Source: an uncultured Paracoccaceae bacterium (GTDB taxonomy: Bacteria; Bacteroidota; Bacteroidia; Flavobacteriales; Flavobacteriaceae). Taken from it: a DNA stretch of 64,000 nucleotides. The notes beneath the pieces were generated by a model that did no database searches, was not told the origin of the DNA, and worked only from the letters and a program-made list of their open reading frames with translations. The position numbers and the translations under genes are program-made. Where the stretch lies: positions 124,001 to 188,000 of the forward strand of contig CALSPC010000007.1 of NCBI GenBank assembly GCA_943788135.1, given 5' to 3'. This document shows positions 34,957 through 45,657 of this stretch, piece by piece (positions within the stretch are counted from its first letter, which is position 1; every line of letters begins with the position of its first letter).

Positions 34957-37788
34957 CTAATGTAATTCTTTTTTTAAAAACCGAGCCGTATGACTTGATT
35001 TGTTTTTTATAATTGTTTCAGGAGTACCTTTAACAATAATTTCTCCTCCACCTTTACCACCCTCAAGGCCGATATCTATAATGTAATCTACAGTTTTAAT
35101 AACATCTAAATTATGTTCGATAATAATAACCGTATTTCCTTTATCTACCAATTTATTAAGAACGTCCATCAACACGCGAATATCTTCAAAATGAAGACCA
35201 GTTGTAGGCTCATCTAAAATATAAATTGTATTTCCCGTATCGCGTTTACTTAATTCTGAGGCAAGCTTAATACGTTGGGCTTCTCCTCCAGAGAGTGTTG
35301 TACTTTGTTGACCAAGAGTAATATAACCTAAACCAACTTCTTTAATAGTTTTTAATTTTCTGTGTATTTTTGGGATCATTTCAAAGAAATCTACACTTTC
35401 ATCGATAGTCATTTCCAAGACATCACTAATCGATTTCCCTTTATATCGGATTTCTAAAGTTTCTCTATTAAATCGTTTTCCTTGACAGGATTCACATTCT
35501 ACATATACATCTGGAAGAAAATTCATTTCAATCACTCTAAGCCCACCACCTTTACATGTTTCGCAACGCCCACCAACGACATTAAAACTGAATCGGCCTA
35601 ATTTATAGCCTCGAATCATTGCTTCAGGAATTTTGGCAAATAAGGCTCTAATTTCTCCAAAAACTCCAGTATATGTCGCAGGGTTACTTCGTGGTGTGCG
35701 TCCAATTGGAGATTGATTTATGTCGATGACTTTATCGAGGTGCTCTAACCCTTTAATTGATTTATAGGGCATAGGGGTCATAACCCCATTAAAATAATGA
35801 TTATTTAAAATAGGGTATAGCGTTTCGTTAATTAAGGTCGATTTCCCGCTTCCAGAAACTCCTGTTATCCCTATCATTTTGGCTAAGGGAAGTTTTATGG
35901 AAACATTTTTAAGGTTATTTCCAGTACAGCCTGTTAGTTCTAAAAATTTACCATTTCCAGGTCGCCGTGTTTTTGGAACTTCAATTTTTTGTATGCCACT
36001 TAAATAATCTGCTGTGACCGTTCTACTATTCAATAACTCTTTTGGTGTGCCTTGACTAATGATTTCTCCTCCATGTTTCCCTGCTTTGGGTCCAATATCG
36101 ATGACATGATCGGCTTGTTCAATCATATCTTTATCATGTTCTACTACAATTATTGAATTTCCAACATCTCTTAATGCAATCAAAGATTTGATTAGTTTTT
36201 CATTATCACGCTGATGTAAACCTATACTAGGTTCATCTAAAATATATAATACTCCTACAAGTTGAGATCCTATTTGCGTAGCCAATCGAATGCGTTGGGC
36301 TTCACCTCCAGAAAGCGATTTAGAACTTCTGTCAATTGTTAAATAATCCAATCCAACATCTAATAGAAACTGAAGTCTGGTAGATATTTCTTTTATAATT
36401 TCTTTTGATATTTGATTCTGACTATCCGACAAATATTTTGGTAATTCCTTAAACCAGTTGACTAAATCTACAACATCCATGTGAGATAGTTCGGCAATGT
36501 TTTTAGCGTTAACTTTAAAGTATAAGGATTCTTTTTTAAGTCGTGAGCCTTCACAAGTTGGACATTTAATTTTGTCCATATAGTTTTTAGCCCAGCGCTT
36601 AATTGAAGTGGAGTCGGCATTTTTGTATTGACTTTCTATAAAATTTGCAATCCCTTCAAAATTTATAACATAATTTCGTGAAACTCCTAAAGTTTTACTG
36701 TTCACTGAAAAATCATCTTTGCCGCCATATAATATAATTTCTAAGGCTTCTTTGGGAATTGTTGATATAGGATCTGAAAGTTTAAATTTATAGCGCTGTG
36801 CAATGAGCTCTAATTGTTTAAATATCCATGAATCTTTCTGAGCGCCTTGAGGAGCCAACCCCCCATTTTTTATGGATAGCGACTTATCAGGAATAATTTT
36901 TGATTCATTAACTTTATAAAGCGTTCCAATTCCACTACAATCCGAACATGCACCTTTGGGAGAGTTAAATGAGAAGTTATTAGGCTCTGGGTTTGGGTAG
37001 GAGATTCCTGAAGTTGGACACATCAAATCACGACTAAAATAACGGACTTCTTTGCTGTCTTCATCAATGACCATCAGTATATTTTCCCCGTGATACATCG
37101 CCGTATTTATGCTTTCACTTAGTCTACTTGTAGCTTGTGTGTTGCTATCAATTTTAAGCCTGTCAATAACAATTTCGATGTCGTGCGTTTTATAACGATC
37201 AAGCTTCATTCCTTTAGATATATCAACAATCACCCCATCTGTTCTGACTTTTACAAAGCCTTGTTTTGCAATCTGTTCAAAAAGCTCTCTATAATGTCCT
37301 TTTCGTGAGCGAATAACCGGTGCTAAAATCGAAATGCGTTTTCCCTGAAAAGATTCAAGTATAAGGGCTTTGATTTGTTCATCGTTATAACTCACCATTT
37401 TTTCATTTGTGTTATAACTATAGGCATCAGCTCCTCTTGCAAATAGGAGTCTTAAAAAATCATAAATTTCGGTAATAGTTCCAACTGTGGAGCGTGGCGA
37501 CTTGCTGGTCGTCTTTTGTTCAATCGCAATTACTGGGGATAACCCATCAATTTTATCAACATCTGGACGCTCTAAACTTCCTAAAAACTGACGCGCATAA
37601 GCAGAAAATGTTTCAATGTAACGGCGTTGACCTTCCGCGTAGATCGTATCAAATGCCAGTGAAGATTTGCCACTTCCAGAGAGCCCTGTAACTACAACTA
37701 GCTGGTCACGTGGTATCTTTACATCAATGTTTTTCAAATTGTGTACTCTAGCACCCTTTACTTCAATAAATTCATCAACCTTGCTCAT
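34957..37788 (-). CDS. uvrA: UvrABC excinuclease subunit A
   Basis: A 943-residue DNA-damage sensor with two ABC ATPase modules. Walker A motifs are GLSGSGKSS (residues 35-43) and GVSGSGKST in the second half. The ABC signatures are SLSGGEAQR and TLSGGEAQR, and zinc-binding cysteine clusters are CSDCSG, CPTCEG, CETCKG and CESCQG. UvrA recognises bulky lesions with UvrB in nucleotide excision repair. uvrB is not in the window. Length and motif order are normal. It belongs to a minus-strand run with a UvrD-type helicase and a TsaC-like gene. Confidence 0.97.
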   Translation of the reverse strand: MSKVDEFIEVKGARVHNLKNIDVKIPRDQLVVVTGLSGSGKSSLAFDTIYAEGQRRYIETFSAYARQFLGSLERPDVDKIDGLSPVIAIEQKTTSKSPRSTVGTITEIYDFLRLLFARGADAYSYNTNEKMVSYNDEQIKALILESFQGKRISILAPVIRSRKGHYRELFEQIAKQGFVKVRTDGVIVDISKGMKLDRYKTHDIEIVIDRLKIDSNTQATSRLSESINTAMYHGENILMVIDEDSKEVRYFSRDLMCPTSGISYPNPEPNNFSFNSPKGACSDCSGIGTLYKVNESKIIPDKSLSIKNGGLAPQGAQKDSWIFKQLELIAQRYKFKLSDPISTIPKEALEIILYGGKDDFSVNSKTLGVSRNYVINFEGIANFIESQYKNADSTSIKRWAKNYMDKIKCPTCEGSRLKKESLYFKVNAKNIAELSHMDVVDLVNWFKELPKYLSDSQNQISKEIIKEISTRLQFLLDVGLDYLTIDRSSKSLSGGEAQRIRLATQIGSQLVGVLYILDEPSIGLHQRDNEKLIKSLIALRDVGNSIIVVEHDKDMIEQADHVIDIGPKAGKHGGEIISQGTPKELLNSRTVTADYLSGIQKIEVPKTRRPGNGKFLELTGCTGNNLKNVSIKLPLAKMIGITGVSGSGKSTLINETLYPILNNHYFNGVMTPMPYKSIKGLEHLDKVIDINQSPIGRTPRSNPATYTGVFGEIRALFAKIPEAMIRGYKLGRFSFNVVGGRCETCKGGGLRVIEMNFLPDVYVECESCQGKRFNRETLEIRYKGKSISDVLEMTIDESVDFFEMIPKIHRKLKTIKEVGLGYITLGQQSTTLSGGEAQRIKLASELSKRDTGNTIYILDEPTTGLHFEDIRVLMDVLNKLVDKGNTVIIIEHNLDVIKTVDYIIDIGLEGGKGGGEIIVKGTPETIIKNKSSHTARFLKKELH

Positions 37789-37820
37789 ATCGTTTGCGAT
37801 CAGCGCCTAATAATTCGTAA

Positions 37821-38441
37821 TTAAAATATATCAATACTTCCTTTTCCTTCTCTAACAATAGTAATTTCAGATCCCTTGACTTCCAAAACAGTTGAAGGCT
37901 GGTTGTCGCCATAACCGCCATCAATAACCAAATCAACCTTAGAACTCCATTTTTCATGTATCAATTCGGGATCTGTAGTGTACTCCAAAATAGCATCTTC
38001 GTCATGAATTGATGTTGAGACGATAGGGTTGCCTAATGCTTCAACAATGTTCAAAGCTATAGAATTATCAGGAATACGAATTCCAACAGTCTTCTTTTTC
38101 TTGAAAGGATAGGGCAAAGAATTTGCTCCCGGAAGAATAAACGTATAGGGTCCTGGAAGTGTTCGTTTCAAAAGTTTAAATATGGGGGTTTCGATTTGGG
38201 TCACATAATCGCTCAAATTACTTAAATCATGACAGATAAAAGAGAAGTTAGAGCGCTCTAATTTAACCCCCTTTATTTTGGCGATTCGATCCAAGGCTTT
38301 AACATTGGTAATATCACAACCCAATCCATACACTGTATCGGTTGGATAGATAATTAGCCCACCCTTTTTAAGCACATCCACAACGTTTTGGATCGCTTTT
38401 GGATTAGGGTTTTCAGGATATATTTTGAGAAGTTCTGCCAT
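37821..38441 (-). CDS. L-threonylcarbamoyladenylate synthase (TsaC/Sua5/YciO family)
   Basis: This 206-residue YrdC-fold protein begins with the segment GGLIIYPTDTVYGLGCDI. It contains the family hallmark KRTLPGPYTFILPG and ends with STVLEVKGSEITIVREGKG. Family members make threonylcarbamoyl-AMP for the t6A modification of ANN-decoding tRNAs, although YciO-type paralogues may not. It lies 12 bases after the UvrD-type helicase gene and 32 before uvrA. Confidence 0.9.
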   Translation of the reverse strand: MAELLKIYPENPNPKAIQNVVDVLKKGGLIIYPTDTVYGLGCDITNVKALDRIAKIKGVKLERSNFSFICHDLSNLSDYVTQIETPIFKLLKRTLPGPYTFILPGANSLPYPFKKKKTVGIRIPDNSIALNIVEALGNPIVSTSIHDEDAILEYTTDPELIHEKWSSKVDLVIDGGYGDNQPSTVLEVKGSEITIVREGKGSIDIF

Positions 38442-38453
38442 AGTCGTTTTGAT

Positions 38454-40775
38454 TTACGATAGAATTTCAAGTTTCGCAAATCGGAGTAAAAGCTTTTTAC
38501 TTCCGCCATTTTCAAATTTAATTTCTGCTTTTAAATCTGCGGCTTTTCCTTCAATACTCAATACCGTTCCTTTTCCAAACCGTTGATGATTTACAGTATC
38601 TCCAACAATTAATTTAGTATCAAGGATGTTAGACGATGATTTTGTGTCACTAATTTTTTTAAAGTTTTTTGGCGTAGATAGTTTAAATTTCTCAGCGGGC
38701 TTTGGTTTCTTTTTCATGTAAGCAGGCTTTTTATAACGCACCGTATTAGTATCGATATCTCCAAAAATATCGGCACTTAACATGGGATTGAAACGCCGTT
38801 CTTCTTTTGGAGTTACAATTTCTAGATATTGTTCATCTATTTCTTCAATAAATCGGCTTGGCTCTGAATCTACAAGTTTCCCCCAACGGTAACGGGATAG
38901 GGCATAGGTTAGGTAGGCTTGTTTTTCGGCACGTGTCAAAGCGACATAAAACAAACGGCGTTCTTCTTCAAGTTCATCTCGAGTATTCATACTCATAGCA
39001 CTCGGAAAAAAATCTTCCTCTAAGCCCACAATAAAGACATACTCAAACTCTAAGCCTTTTGCTAAGTGAATGGTCATAAGTGCGACTTTATCGCTGTCGT
39101 CACCTTCTTCATTATCTAAATCCGTAGCAAGCGCTACATCTTCTAAAAACTCCGCTATCGATCCCGTAGAATCCGCAAGTTCTTGTTGACCTTCAACAAA
39201 ATCTTTAATACCATTCAGCAATTCTTCGATGTTTTCCATACGATTAATACCTTCTGGAGTGCCATCTTTTTTAAACTCTTGAATCAATCCCGTAGCTTTA
39301 CAAACATGCTCTGCTAAATCAAAGGCATTTGCGGTCTGACTCATCACCTTAAAACTTTCGATCATGGTGGTGAAGTTTTGCAGTTTAGTTTTGGTGCCTG
39401 CATTAATGTTTATTGGTAATTCATTAAGGTGTTTTAGAATTTCAAAAATTGTTTTGTTATGTTCATTTGCAGAAACAATTAAACGATCAACCGTAGTTTG
39501 TCCAATTCCACGTCCTGGGAAATTAATAATACGCTTCAAGGCTTCTTCATCTGAAGGATTTATAATAAGCCGTAAATAGGAAAGTACATCTTTGATTTCT
39601 TTACGCTGATAAAATGATAAGCCGCCATAAATACGATATTCTAGGCCTCGTTTTCTCAAAGCATCTTCAATAGAACGGGATTGTGCATTGGTACGGTACA
39701 ACACTGCAAAATCACCATTTTTGGCTTGGTTTTGCATCTTGTTATCAAAAATCGTACTTGCAATATAGCGTCCTTCATCGCCATCGGTCAATGATCGGTT
39801 GACAATGATTTTTTCACCTTCTTCATTGGCCGTCCAAACGACTTTATCTAACTTGGTTTGATTTTTTTCAATAATCGAATTTGCAGCATTAACAATGTTT
39901 TTAGTGGAGCGGTAGTTTTGTTCCAATCGAAACAGTTTTACATTGTCATAATCCTTTTGGAAATTCAAAATATTATTGATGTTTGCTCCTCTAAAAGCAT
40001 AGATACTTTGGGCGTCATCTCCAACCACACAAATGTTCTGAAACCGGTCCGAAAGCGCACGCACAATAAGGTATTGCGAATGGTTTGTATCTTGATACTC
40101 ATCGACAAGAATATATCGGAAACGATCTTGATATTTCGCCAATACTTCAGGAAATCGTGTAATTAATTCATTGGTTTTAAGCAGTAAATCATCAAAATCC
40201 ATAGCACCAGCTTTGAAACATCTAGACACATACTCCTTATAAATTTCGCCCATTTCTGGACGCTTAGCCATAACATCAGCCTCTTTAAGCTCTGGGTTTT
40301 GAAAATAGGCTTTAACGGTAATTAAACTGTTTTTATACGCTGAAATTCGCGACTGAACTTGTTTGTATTTATAAATATCTTTGTCTAATTTCTTTTCTTT
40401 GATTATCGACGAAATCAAACGTTGTGAGTCTTGAGTGTCATAAATTGTGAAATTTGAAGGATAGCCAAGCTTATCGGCTTCAAAACGTAATATTTTCGCA
40501 AATACAGAGTGGAAGGTTCCCATCCATAAGTTCTTAGCTTCGCTGTCTCCCACAATTGTCGAAATTCGCGTTTTCATCTCACGAGCCGCCTTGTTGGTAA
40601 AGGTCAGGGAAAGAATATTAAAGGGGTCGACACCTTCGCTCATCAAATAGGCGATGCGGTAGGTGAGGACTCTGGTTTTTCCAGAACCAGCACCTGCGAT
40701 AATAATCATTGGTCCTTCTTTTTGAAGGGTTGGCGCTAATTGGGCCTCGTTAAGTTGACTTAAATACTGTTTCAA
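38454..40775 (-). CDS. UvrD/PcrA-type ATP-dependent DNA helicase
   Basis: A 773-residue superfamily 1A helicase. Walker A is AGAGSGKTRVL (residues 27-37). It then has LTFTNKAAREMK, the DEYQDTN motif II, GDDAQSIYAFRGA, the LEQNYRS motif IV and VALMTIHLAKGLEF. The C-terminal region KLIVGDTVNHQRFGKGTVLS is a PcrA/UvrD tail. It unwinds DNA in excision and mismatch repair and removes RNA polymerase or RecA from DNA. It leads a five-gene minus-strand run ending with the dead-peptidase fusion. Confidence 0.95.
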   Translation of the reverse strand: MKQYLSQLNEAQLAPTLQKEGPMIIIAGAGSGKTRVLTYRIAYLMSEGVDPFNILSLTFTNKAAREMKTRISTIVGDSEAKNLWMGTFHSVFAKILRFEADKLGYPSNFTIYDTQDSQRLISSIIKEKKLDKDIYKYKQVQSRISAYKNSLITVKAYFQNPELKEADVMAKRPEMGEIYKEYVSRCFKAGAMDFDDLLLKTNELITRFPEVLAKYQDRFRYILVDEYQDTNHSQYLIVRALSDRFQNICVVGDDAQSIYAFRGANINNILNFQKDYDNVKLFRLEQNYRSTKNIVNAANSIIEKNQTKLDKVVWTANEEGEKIIVNRSLTDGDEGRYIASTIFDNKMQNQAKNGDFAVLYRTNAQSRSIEDALRKRGLEYRIYGGLSFYQRKEIKDVLSYLRLIINPSDEEALKRIINFPGRGIGQTTVDRLIVSANEHNKTIFEILKHLNELPININAGTKTKLQNFTTMIESFKVMSQTANAFDLAEHVCKATGLIQEFKKDGTPEGINRMENIEELLNGIKDFVEGQQELADSTGSIAEFLEDVALATDLDNEEGDDSDKVALMTIHLAKGLEFEYVFIVGLEEDFFPSAMSMNTRDELEEERRLFYVALTRAEKQAYLTYALSRYRWGKLVDSEPSRFIEEIDEQYLEIVTPKEERRFNPMLSADIFGDIDTNTVRYKKPAYMKKKPKPAEKFKLSTPKNFKKISDTKSSSNILDTKLIVGDTVNHQRFGKGTVLSIEGKAADLKAEIKFENGGSKKLLLRFAKLEILS

Positions 40776-40967
40776 ATTTCATTTTTTCTAAGACGTGAAA
40801 TTAAGCAATGTAATTTGTAATTTTAGGTTGAATTACTATAAATTATAAACAATTTATGAAACCTTATTTAGAAGCTTTTTTAAAAATTTGTAAGTGTTTA
40901 AATTGTGTGTGTATATTGAATGAAATTATTAACTTGGCATTTATTAATCATCACGAAACATTTTTAA

Positions 40968-41492
40968 ATGGAAAATGAGTTTTATAGTTTGGTCATGTAC
41001 TGTATCCCTGCGCTTTTAACAGGTACTATTGCATATTTATTTTTTAAAGAAAATTTGGCTAACGAAAACAAAAGACGTCACTATATTTTACATAAATCCC
41101 TTCAAAAAGAAGTGCTTCCGCTTAAACTTCAAGCCTATGAACGTTTAGCTTTGGTTTTGGAACGTATGGCTCCCAATAGTTTATTGATAAGAATCAAACC
41201 TATTTCTCAGCGTAAAGAAGATTATGAACAGTTATTAATTCAAAATATCGAACAAGAATTTGAACATAATTTAGCACAGCAAATCTACCTTTCAGAAGAA
41301 TGTTGGAATATCATTTTAACGGCTAAAAATACAACCATTCAATTTATTAGAAATTGCGACATTTCAAATTCTACTACTAACGCAGATCAATTTAGAGAAT
41401 TAGTACTGACTAAATCTATGGATATGCAAGCACCAAGTTATGCTGCGTTAGCGTATCTGAAAAATGAGGTCAGTAAGTTATTAACCTACTAA
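40968..41492 (+). CDS. Membrane-anchored protein of unknown function (possibly DUF7935)
   Basis: This 174-residue protein has one N-terminal membrane helix (about residues 7-25, MYCIPALLTGTIAYLFF). A soluble helical domain follows, with LPLKLQAYERLALVLERM and IEQEFEHNLAQQIYLS. Similar proteins are widespread in flavobacteria, usually without known function. It is 13 bases ahead of recG, so co-transcription is likely, and it may serve a membrane-related role. No catalytic motif is visible. Confidence 0.7.
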   Translation: MENEFYSLVMYCIPALLTGTIAYLFFKENLANENKRRHYILHKSLQKEVLPLKLQAYERLALVLERMAPNSLLIRIKPISQRKEDYEQLLIQNIEQEFEHNLAQQIYLSEECWNIILTAKNTTIQFIRNCDISNSTTNADQFRELVLTKSMDMQAPSYAALAYLKNEVSKLLTY

Positions 41493-41505
41493 AGCAGATT
41501 GAGTA

Positions 41506-43611
41506 ATGCAAAACACACGCCTTCAAACTCCCATTGATTACCTTAAAGGTGTTGGGCCTAGTCGTGCAGAAGTGTTGCGTAAAGAGTTAGGAATTAGCAC
41601 CTATCAAGATCTCATTAATTTATTTCCAAATCGCTACATTGATCGTACCCGTTTCTATAAAATAGCACAACTTCAACCTTCCAAAGCAGAGGTTCAAATT
41701 GTGGGTCAAATCACAGGTTTTAAAGAACTTGGGCAGAAACGTGGCAAACGCTTAGTTGCTACATTTAGAGATGAAACAGGCTTTATTGAACTCGTTTGGT
41801 TTAGAGGTCACAAATGGCTTCGTGAACAACTCAAAACCCATACAGATTATGTGATTTTTGGAAAACTTAATTTGTTCAATGGTGTTTTTAGTATGCCGCA
41901 TCCAGACATTGAACTCAAAACAGATTACGACAAAAGCCTTTCTAAGGCCATTCAACCCATTTATCCGTCCACAGAAAAGTTAGCGAATAGAGGCATTTCA
42001 AATCGTGTGATTTGTAAGATTATGGAACAGCTGTTTTTGCAATTCAATGGTCGATTCGAAGAAACATTATCTTCTGATATATTAGAACATCAAAAATTGA
42101 TTTCTAAAAGCGAAGCATTAGTAAATATTCATTTTCCAAAATCACAAAAATTATTAAGTCTTTCGCAATTTCGTTTAAAGTTTGAGGAGTTATTTTATAT
42201 CCAACTCCAACTTATTCTTAAAAACATCATTCATAAGTCTAAACTAAAAGGCTACCGTTTTGATACGGTTGGCTCTTATTTCAATACATTCTATAAATCT
42301 CATTTACCATTTGAATTGACCAATGCTCAAAAACGCGTGTTGAAAGAAATTCGAATAGATATGGGCAGCAATGCACAAATGAACCGACTGTTACAAGGCG
42401 ATGTGGGTTCTGGAAAAACCATAGTGGCGTTGATGTCGATGTTTATAGCTATTGACAACAATTTTCAAGCAGCTTTAATGGCCCCAACTGAGATTTTAGC
42501 ATTCCAACATTATAATGGTCTTAAACCCTTTTGTGATGCCATTGGGGTTAAAATAGCACTGTTAACTGGTTCAAGCAAAACAGCGGCTCGACGAATTATT
42601 CACGAGGATTTAGTATCAGGAGCATTGCAGATAATAGTAGGAACACATGCACTTTTAGAAGATAAAGTTCAATTTAAAAACCTTGGTTTGGCTATTATTG
42701 ACGAACAACACCGTTTTGGCGTTGCACAACGCAGTAAACTTTGGAAAAAAAATGAGGCGCCTCCGCATATATTAGTCATGACCGCCACCCCAATTCCACG
42801 AACATTGGCAATGTCTGTTTATGGCGATTTAGATATTTCTGTTATAGATGAGCTACCCGCTGGTAGAAAACCCATAAAAACAGTACATCGCTATGATAGC
42901 AATCGACTTAAAGTTATTGGATTCATTAGAGATGAGATTGCAAAAGGGCGACAAATATATATTGTATATCCGCTAATAAACGAAAGCGAAACCTTGGATT
43001 TTAAAGATTTAATGGATGGTTATGCCAGTATTGTACGTGATTTTCCAATGCCAAACTATCATGTATCTATCGTTCATGGGCAGATGAAACCAGCAGATAA
43101 AGAATTTGAAATGCAACGTTTTGTCAAAGGAGAAACTCAAATTATGGTCGCCACAACGGTTATAGAAGTGGGGGTAAATGTCCCCAACGCTTCCGTAATG
43201 ATTATTGAAAGTGCAGAACGCTTTGGACTCTCTCAGTTGCATCAGTTGAGAGGTCGAGTTGGTCGTGGAAGCGAGCAGAGTTATTGTATTTTGATGACCA
43301 GTCATAAATTAGGAGAAAACAGTAAAACTCGAATGGAAACTATGGTTAATTCAAGTGATGGCTTTGAAATCGCTGAAGTAGATCTCAGATTACGTGGTCC
43401 CGGAGACATGATGGGTACACAACAAAGTGGTGTCCTAGATTTAAAAATCGCCAATATTGTAAAAGATAAAGACATCTTGTCTTTGGCACGGCATTGGGCA
43501 AAAAAAGTATTGGGTTCCGATCCTAAACTAACGAATCCCAAACACCAACCCATTGCTCAAACCTATATCAAAATGGGGAAATATAAGAATATCTGGAATT
43601 ATATTAGTTAA
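41506..43611 (+). CDS. recG: ATP-dependent DNA helicase RecG
   Basis: A 701-residue branch-migrating helicase. The N-terminal wedge (OB-fold) domain is around VQIVGQITGFKELG. Walker A is GDVGSGKT (residues 298-305), followed by the DEQHRFG box, MTATPIPRTLAM and the C-terminal GRVGRGSEQSYC. RecG remodels stalled replication forks and Holliday junctions. Length is normal. Only 4 bases separate it from the convergent acyl-carrier phosphodiesterase gene. Confidence 0.96.
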   Translation: MQNTRLQTPIDYLKGVGPSRAEVLRKELGISTYQDLINLFPNRYIDRTRFYKIAQLQPSKAEVQIVGQITGFKELGQKRGKRLVATFRDETGFIELVWFRGHKWLREQLKTHTDYVIFGKLNLFNGVFSMPHPDIELKTDYDKSLSKAIQPIYPSTEKLANRGISNRVICKIMEQLFLQFNGRFEETLSSDILEHQKLISKSEALVNIHFPKSQKLLSLSQFRLKFEELFYIQLQLILKNIIHKSKLKGYRFDTVGSYFNTFYKSHLPFELTNAQKRVLKEIRIDMGSNAQMNRLLQGDVGSGKTIVALMSMFIAIDNNFQAALMAPTEILAFQHYNGLKPFCDAIGVKIALLTGSSKTAARRIIHEDLVSGALQIIVGTHALLEDKVQFKNLGLAIIDEQHRFGVAQRSKLWKKNEAPPHILVMTATPIPRTLAMSVYGDLDISVIDELPAGRKPIKTVHRYDSNRLKVIGFIRDEIAKGRQIYIVYPLINESETLDFKDLMDGYASIVRDFPMPNYHVSIVHGQMKPADKEFEMQRFVKGETQIMVATTVIEVGVNVPNASVMIIESAERFGLSQLHQLRGRVGRGSEQSYCILMTSHKLGENSKTRMETMVNSSDGFEIAEVDLRLRGPGDMMGTQQSGVLDLKIANIVKDKDILSLARHWAKKVLGSDPKLTNPKHQPIAQTYIKMGKYKNIWNYIS

Positions 43612-43615
43612 AGTT

Positions 43616-44197
43616 TTAAGCTGCTAAATAAGCCGTACTCAATTTTTGAAGGTCTTTCATCACCACTTTAAAATCAGCTTCAAAAAGGGTGTAGAATTCT
43701 CTTAATTCATGGCCTGCTTTATCCATTCCTGATCTGTTTTTGGTGCGTCGATTCATACCGCCCAAAACTCGGTCAATCCCTTCTAGATTTGCATAGCTTA
43801 AGAGCCAATTACTGTCCATCATAAGCGGTGCCATTTTTTGAATGTTTGGTGGAAGAACTTCAAAATTATTTCGCAATATCTTATAAAATTCTTGAATATA
43901 ATCTGCTAAAGGCACGTCTGAATACTCCGCCCAGTTTTTAGCTAAAAAATGATCATAGAAAATATCGACAATTATTCCTGAATAATGCCCATAATTTTTA
44001 TGCAGTCGTTTGGTACTGTTTCTAAATGCGGGATGTGCATCTGTCATCGTATCAATTTGGCGGTGTAATAAGATTCCTTTTTGTATTTCAGAAGGGTAGG
44101 TGCTGTATTTTGAACCTTTTATACTGTCTGCAATAAAATTTCCAATCATAACGTTAGGTTGACCTTCAGAAAGAAAAATATGTGCTAAGTAATTCAT
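43616..44197 (-). CDS. acpH: Acyl-carrier-protein phosphodiesterase
   Basis: This 193-residue protein is a DUF479/AcpH homologue. It starts MNYLAHIFLSEG and contains NFIADSIKG, LHRQIDTMTDAHP and VDIFYDHFLAKNW. These histidine/aspartate motifs form an HD-like metal site. AcpH removes the 4'-phosphopantetheine from acyl carrier protein. It is a single-gene unit with recG convergent on one side and glmM divergent on the other. Confidence 0.88.
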   Translation of the reverse strand: MNYLAHIFLSEGQPNVMIGNFIADSIKGSKYSTYPSEIQKGILLHRQIDTMTDAHPAFRNSTKRLHKNYGHYSGIIVDIFYDHFLAKNWAEYSDVPLADYIQEFYKILRNNFEVLPPNIQKMAPLMMDSNWLLSYANLEGIDRVLGGMNRRTKNRSGMDKAGHELREFYTLFEADFKVVMKDLQKLSTAYLAA

Positions 44198-44242
44198 TTT
44201 GCAATATTATGAATACAATTTAATATAATTGATTTGAAGTCT

Positions 44243-44250
44243 TATATTTG
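44243..44250 (+). promoter_or_regulatory. Candidate -7 element for glmM
   Basis: TATATTTG exactly matches TAnnTTTG and ends 18 bases before the chosen glmM ATG (44269). It overlaps the alternative ATG at 44248, which argues against that longer start. Confidence 0.6.
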
Positions 44251-44268
44251 TTCAAATTTATATTATAC

Positions 44269-45657
44269 ATGACACTAATTAAATCAATTTCTGGAATTCG
44301 TGGTACTATTGGAGGGACTGTTGGTGAGAATTTAACGCCAATTGATGCTGTGAAATTTGCAGCAGCTTATGGCACATGGATTAAAGAACAGCGTACAAAA
44401 GACAATTATCGTGTGGTGATTGGAAGAGATGCTAGAATTTCAGGAAGTATGGTTCAAAATTTAGTCATGAATACACTGATTGGTTTGGGGATTGATGTGA
44501 TTGATTTAGATTTATCAACCACACCAACTGTAGAAATTGCTGTGCCCTTGGAAAAAGCCGATGGCGGTATCATCTTAACAGCCAGTCATAATCCCAAACA
44601 ATGGAATGCTCTAAAACTTTTAGATCAGAACGGTGAATTTTTAAATGCAGCGCATAGCCAACGCGTTTTAGATATTGCAGAAGCTGACGCCATGGAATTT
44701 GCTGATGTTGATGATTTAGGAGCTATTTCTAAAAATCAAGCTTATTTTGACATTCATATAGACGAAGTCCTGAATTTAGAGTTTGTAAATACAAAAGCCA
44801 TTTCGGACTGTAAATTTAAAGTGGTGGTCGATGCCGTTAATTCAACTGGTGGAATTGCAATTCCGCTACTGTTGGAACGTTTAGGCGTAGAAGCTATCAA
44901 AATTCATTGTGAGCCAAACGGACAGTTTCCTCATAACCCAGAACCTTTAAAACAACATTTAACAGATCTCTCTGAAACTGTGGTGGCGTCTAAGGCCGAT
45001 TTTGGGATTGCTGTTGATCCTGACGTGGATCGTTTGGCATTTATAGATGAAAAAGGAATTATGTTTGGTGAAGAATATACGCTAGTAGCCTGTGCCGATT
45101 ACATATTAAGCCAACGCCCAGGAAATACGGTGAGTAATCTAAGTTCAACACGTGCTTTAAGAGATGTTACCGAAAAACATGGTGGAACCTACACTGCTAG
45201 TGCAGTAGGAGAAGTCAATGTCGTTAATGCTATGAAAGCCACAAAAGCCGTAATTGGTGGTGAAGGAAATGGGGGTATTATTTATCCCGAATCGCATTAT
45301 GGCCGTGATGCTTTGGTAGGCGTAGCTTTGTTTTTGAGTTTATTAGCAGAGCGAAAAATTGCGGTTAGTGCATTAAGAGCAAGTTATCCCTCTTATTTTA
45401 TGGGTAAAAAGAAAATCGATTTAAATCCTTCTATAGATGTTGATGCTATTCTTGTGGCTATGGAAGCTAAATATGTGCATGAACAGATTTCTACAATAGA
45501 TGGAGTTAAGATTGATTTTGAAACGGAATGGGTGCATTTAAGAAAAAGTAATACAGAACCAATTATTCGAATTTACACAGAAGCGCCTACTCAAGAAGCT
45601 GCAGACCTCTTGGGCGATAAAATTATCTCAGAAATTAAAGCAGTAGCTGGTATTTAA
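44269..45657 (+). CDS. glmM: Phosphoglucosamine mutase
   Basis: A 462-residue alpha-D-phosphohexomutase. The phosphoserine loop TASHNPKQWN (Ser106) and the metal-binding DPDVDRLAF are present. The sugar-binding GEGNGG and C-terminal phosphate site RKSNTEPIIRIY follow. The family makes glucosamine-1-phosphate for peptidoglycan and lipopolysaccharide, but phosphoglucomutase/phosphomannomutase activity cannot be excluded. The ATG at 44269 (MTLIKSISGIRGT) was chosen because the earlier ATG lies in the promoter element. The stop overlaps the convergent NRDE stop by 4 bases. Confidence 0.88.
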   Translation: MTLIKSISGIRGTIGGTVGENLTPIDAVKFAAAYGTWIKEQRTKDNYRVVIGRDARISGSMVQNLVMNTLIGLGIDVIDLDLSTTPTVEIAVPLEKADGGIILTASHNPKQWNALKLLDQNGEFLNAAHSQRVLDIAEADAMEFADVDDLGAISKNQAYFDIHIDEVLNLEFVNTKAISDCKFKVVVDAVNSTGGIAIPLLLERLGVEAIKIHCEPNGQFPHNPEPLKQHLTDLSETVVASKADFGIAVDPDVDRLAFIDEKGIMFGEEYTLVACADYILSQRPGNTVSNLSSTRALRDVTEKHGGTYTASAVGEVNVVNAMKATKAVIGGEGNGGIIYPESHYGRDALVGVALFLSLLAERKIAVSALRASYPSYFMGKKKIDLNPSIDVDAILVAMEAKYVHEQISTIDGVKIDFETEWVHLRKSNTEPIIRIYTEAPTQEAADLLGDKIISEIKAVAGI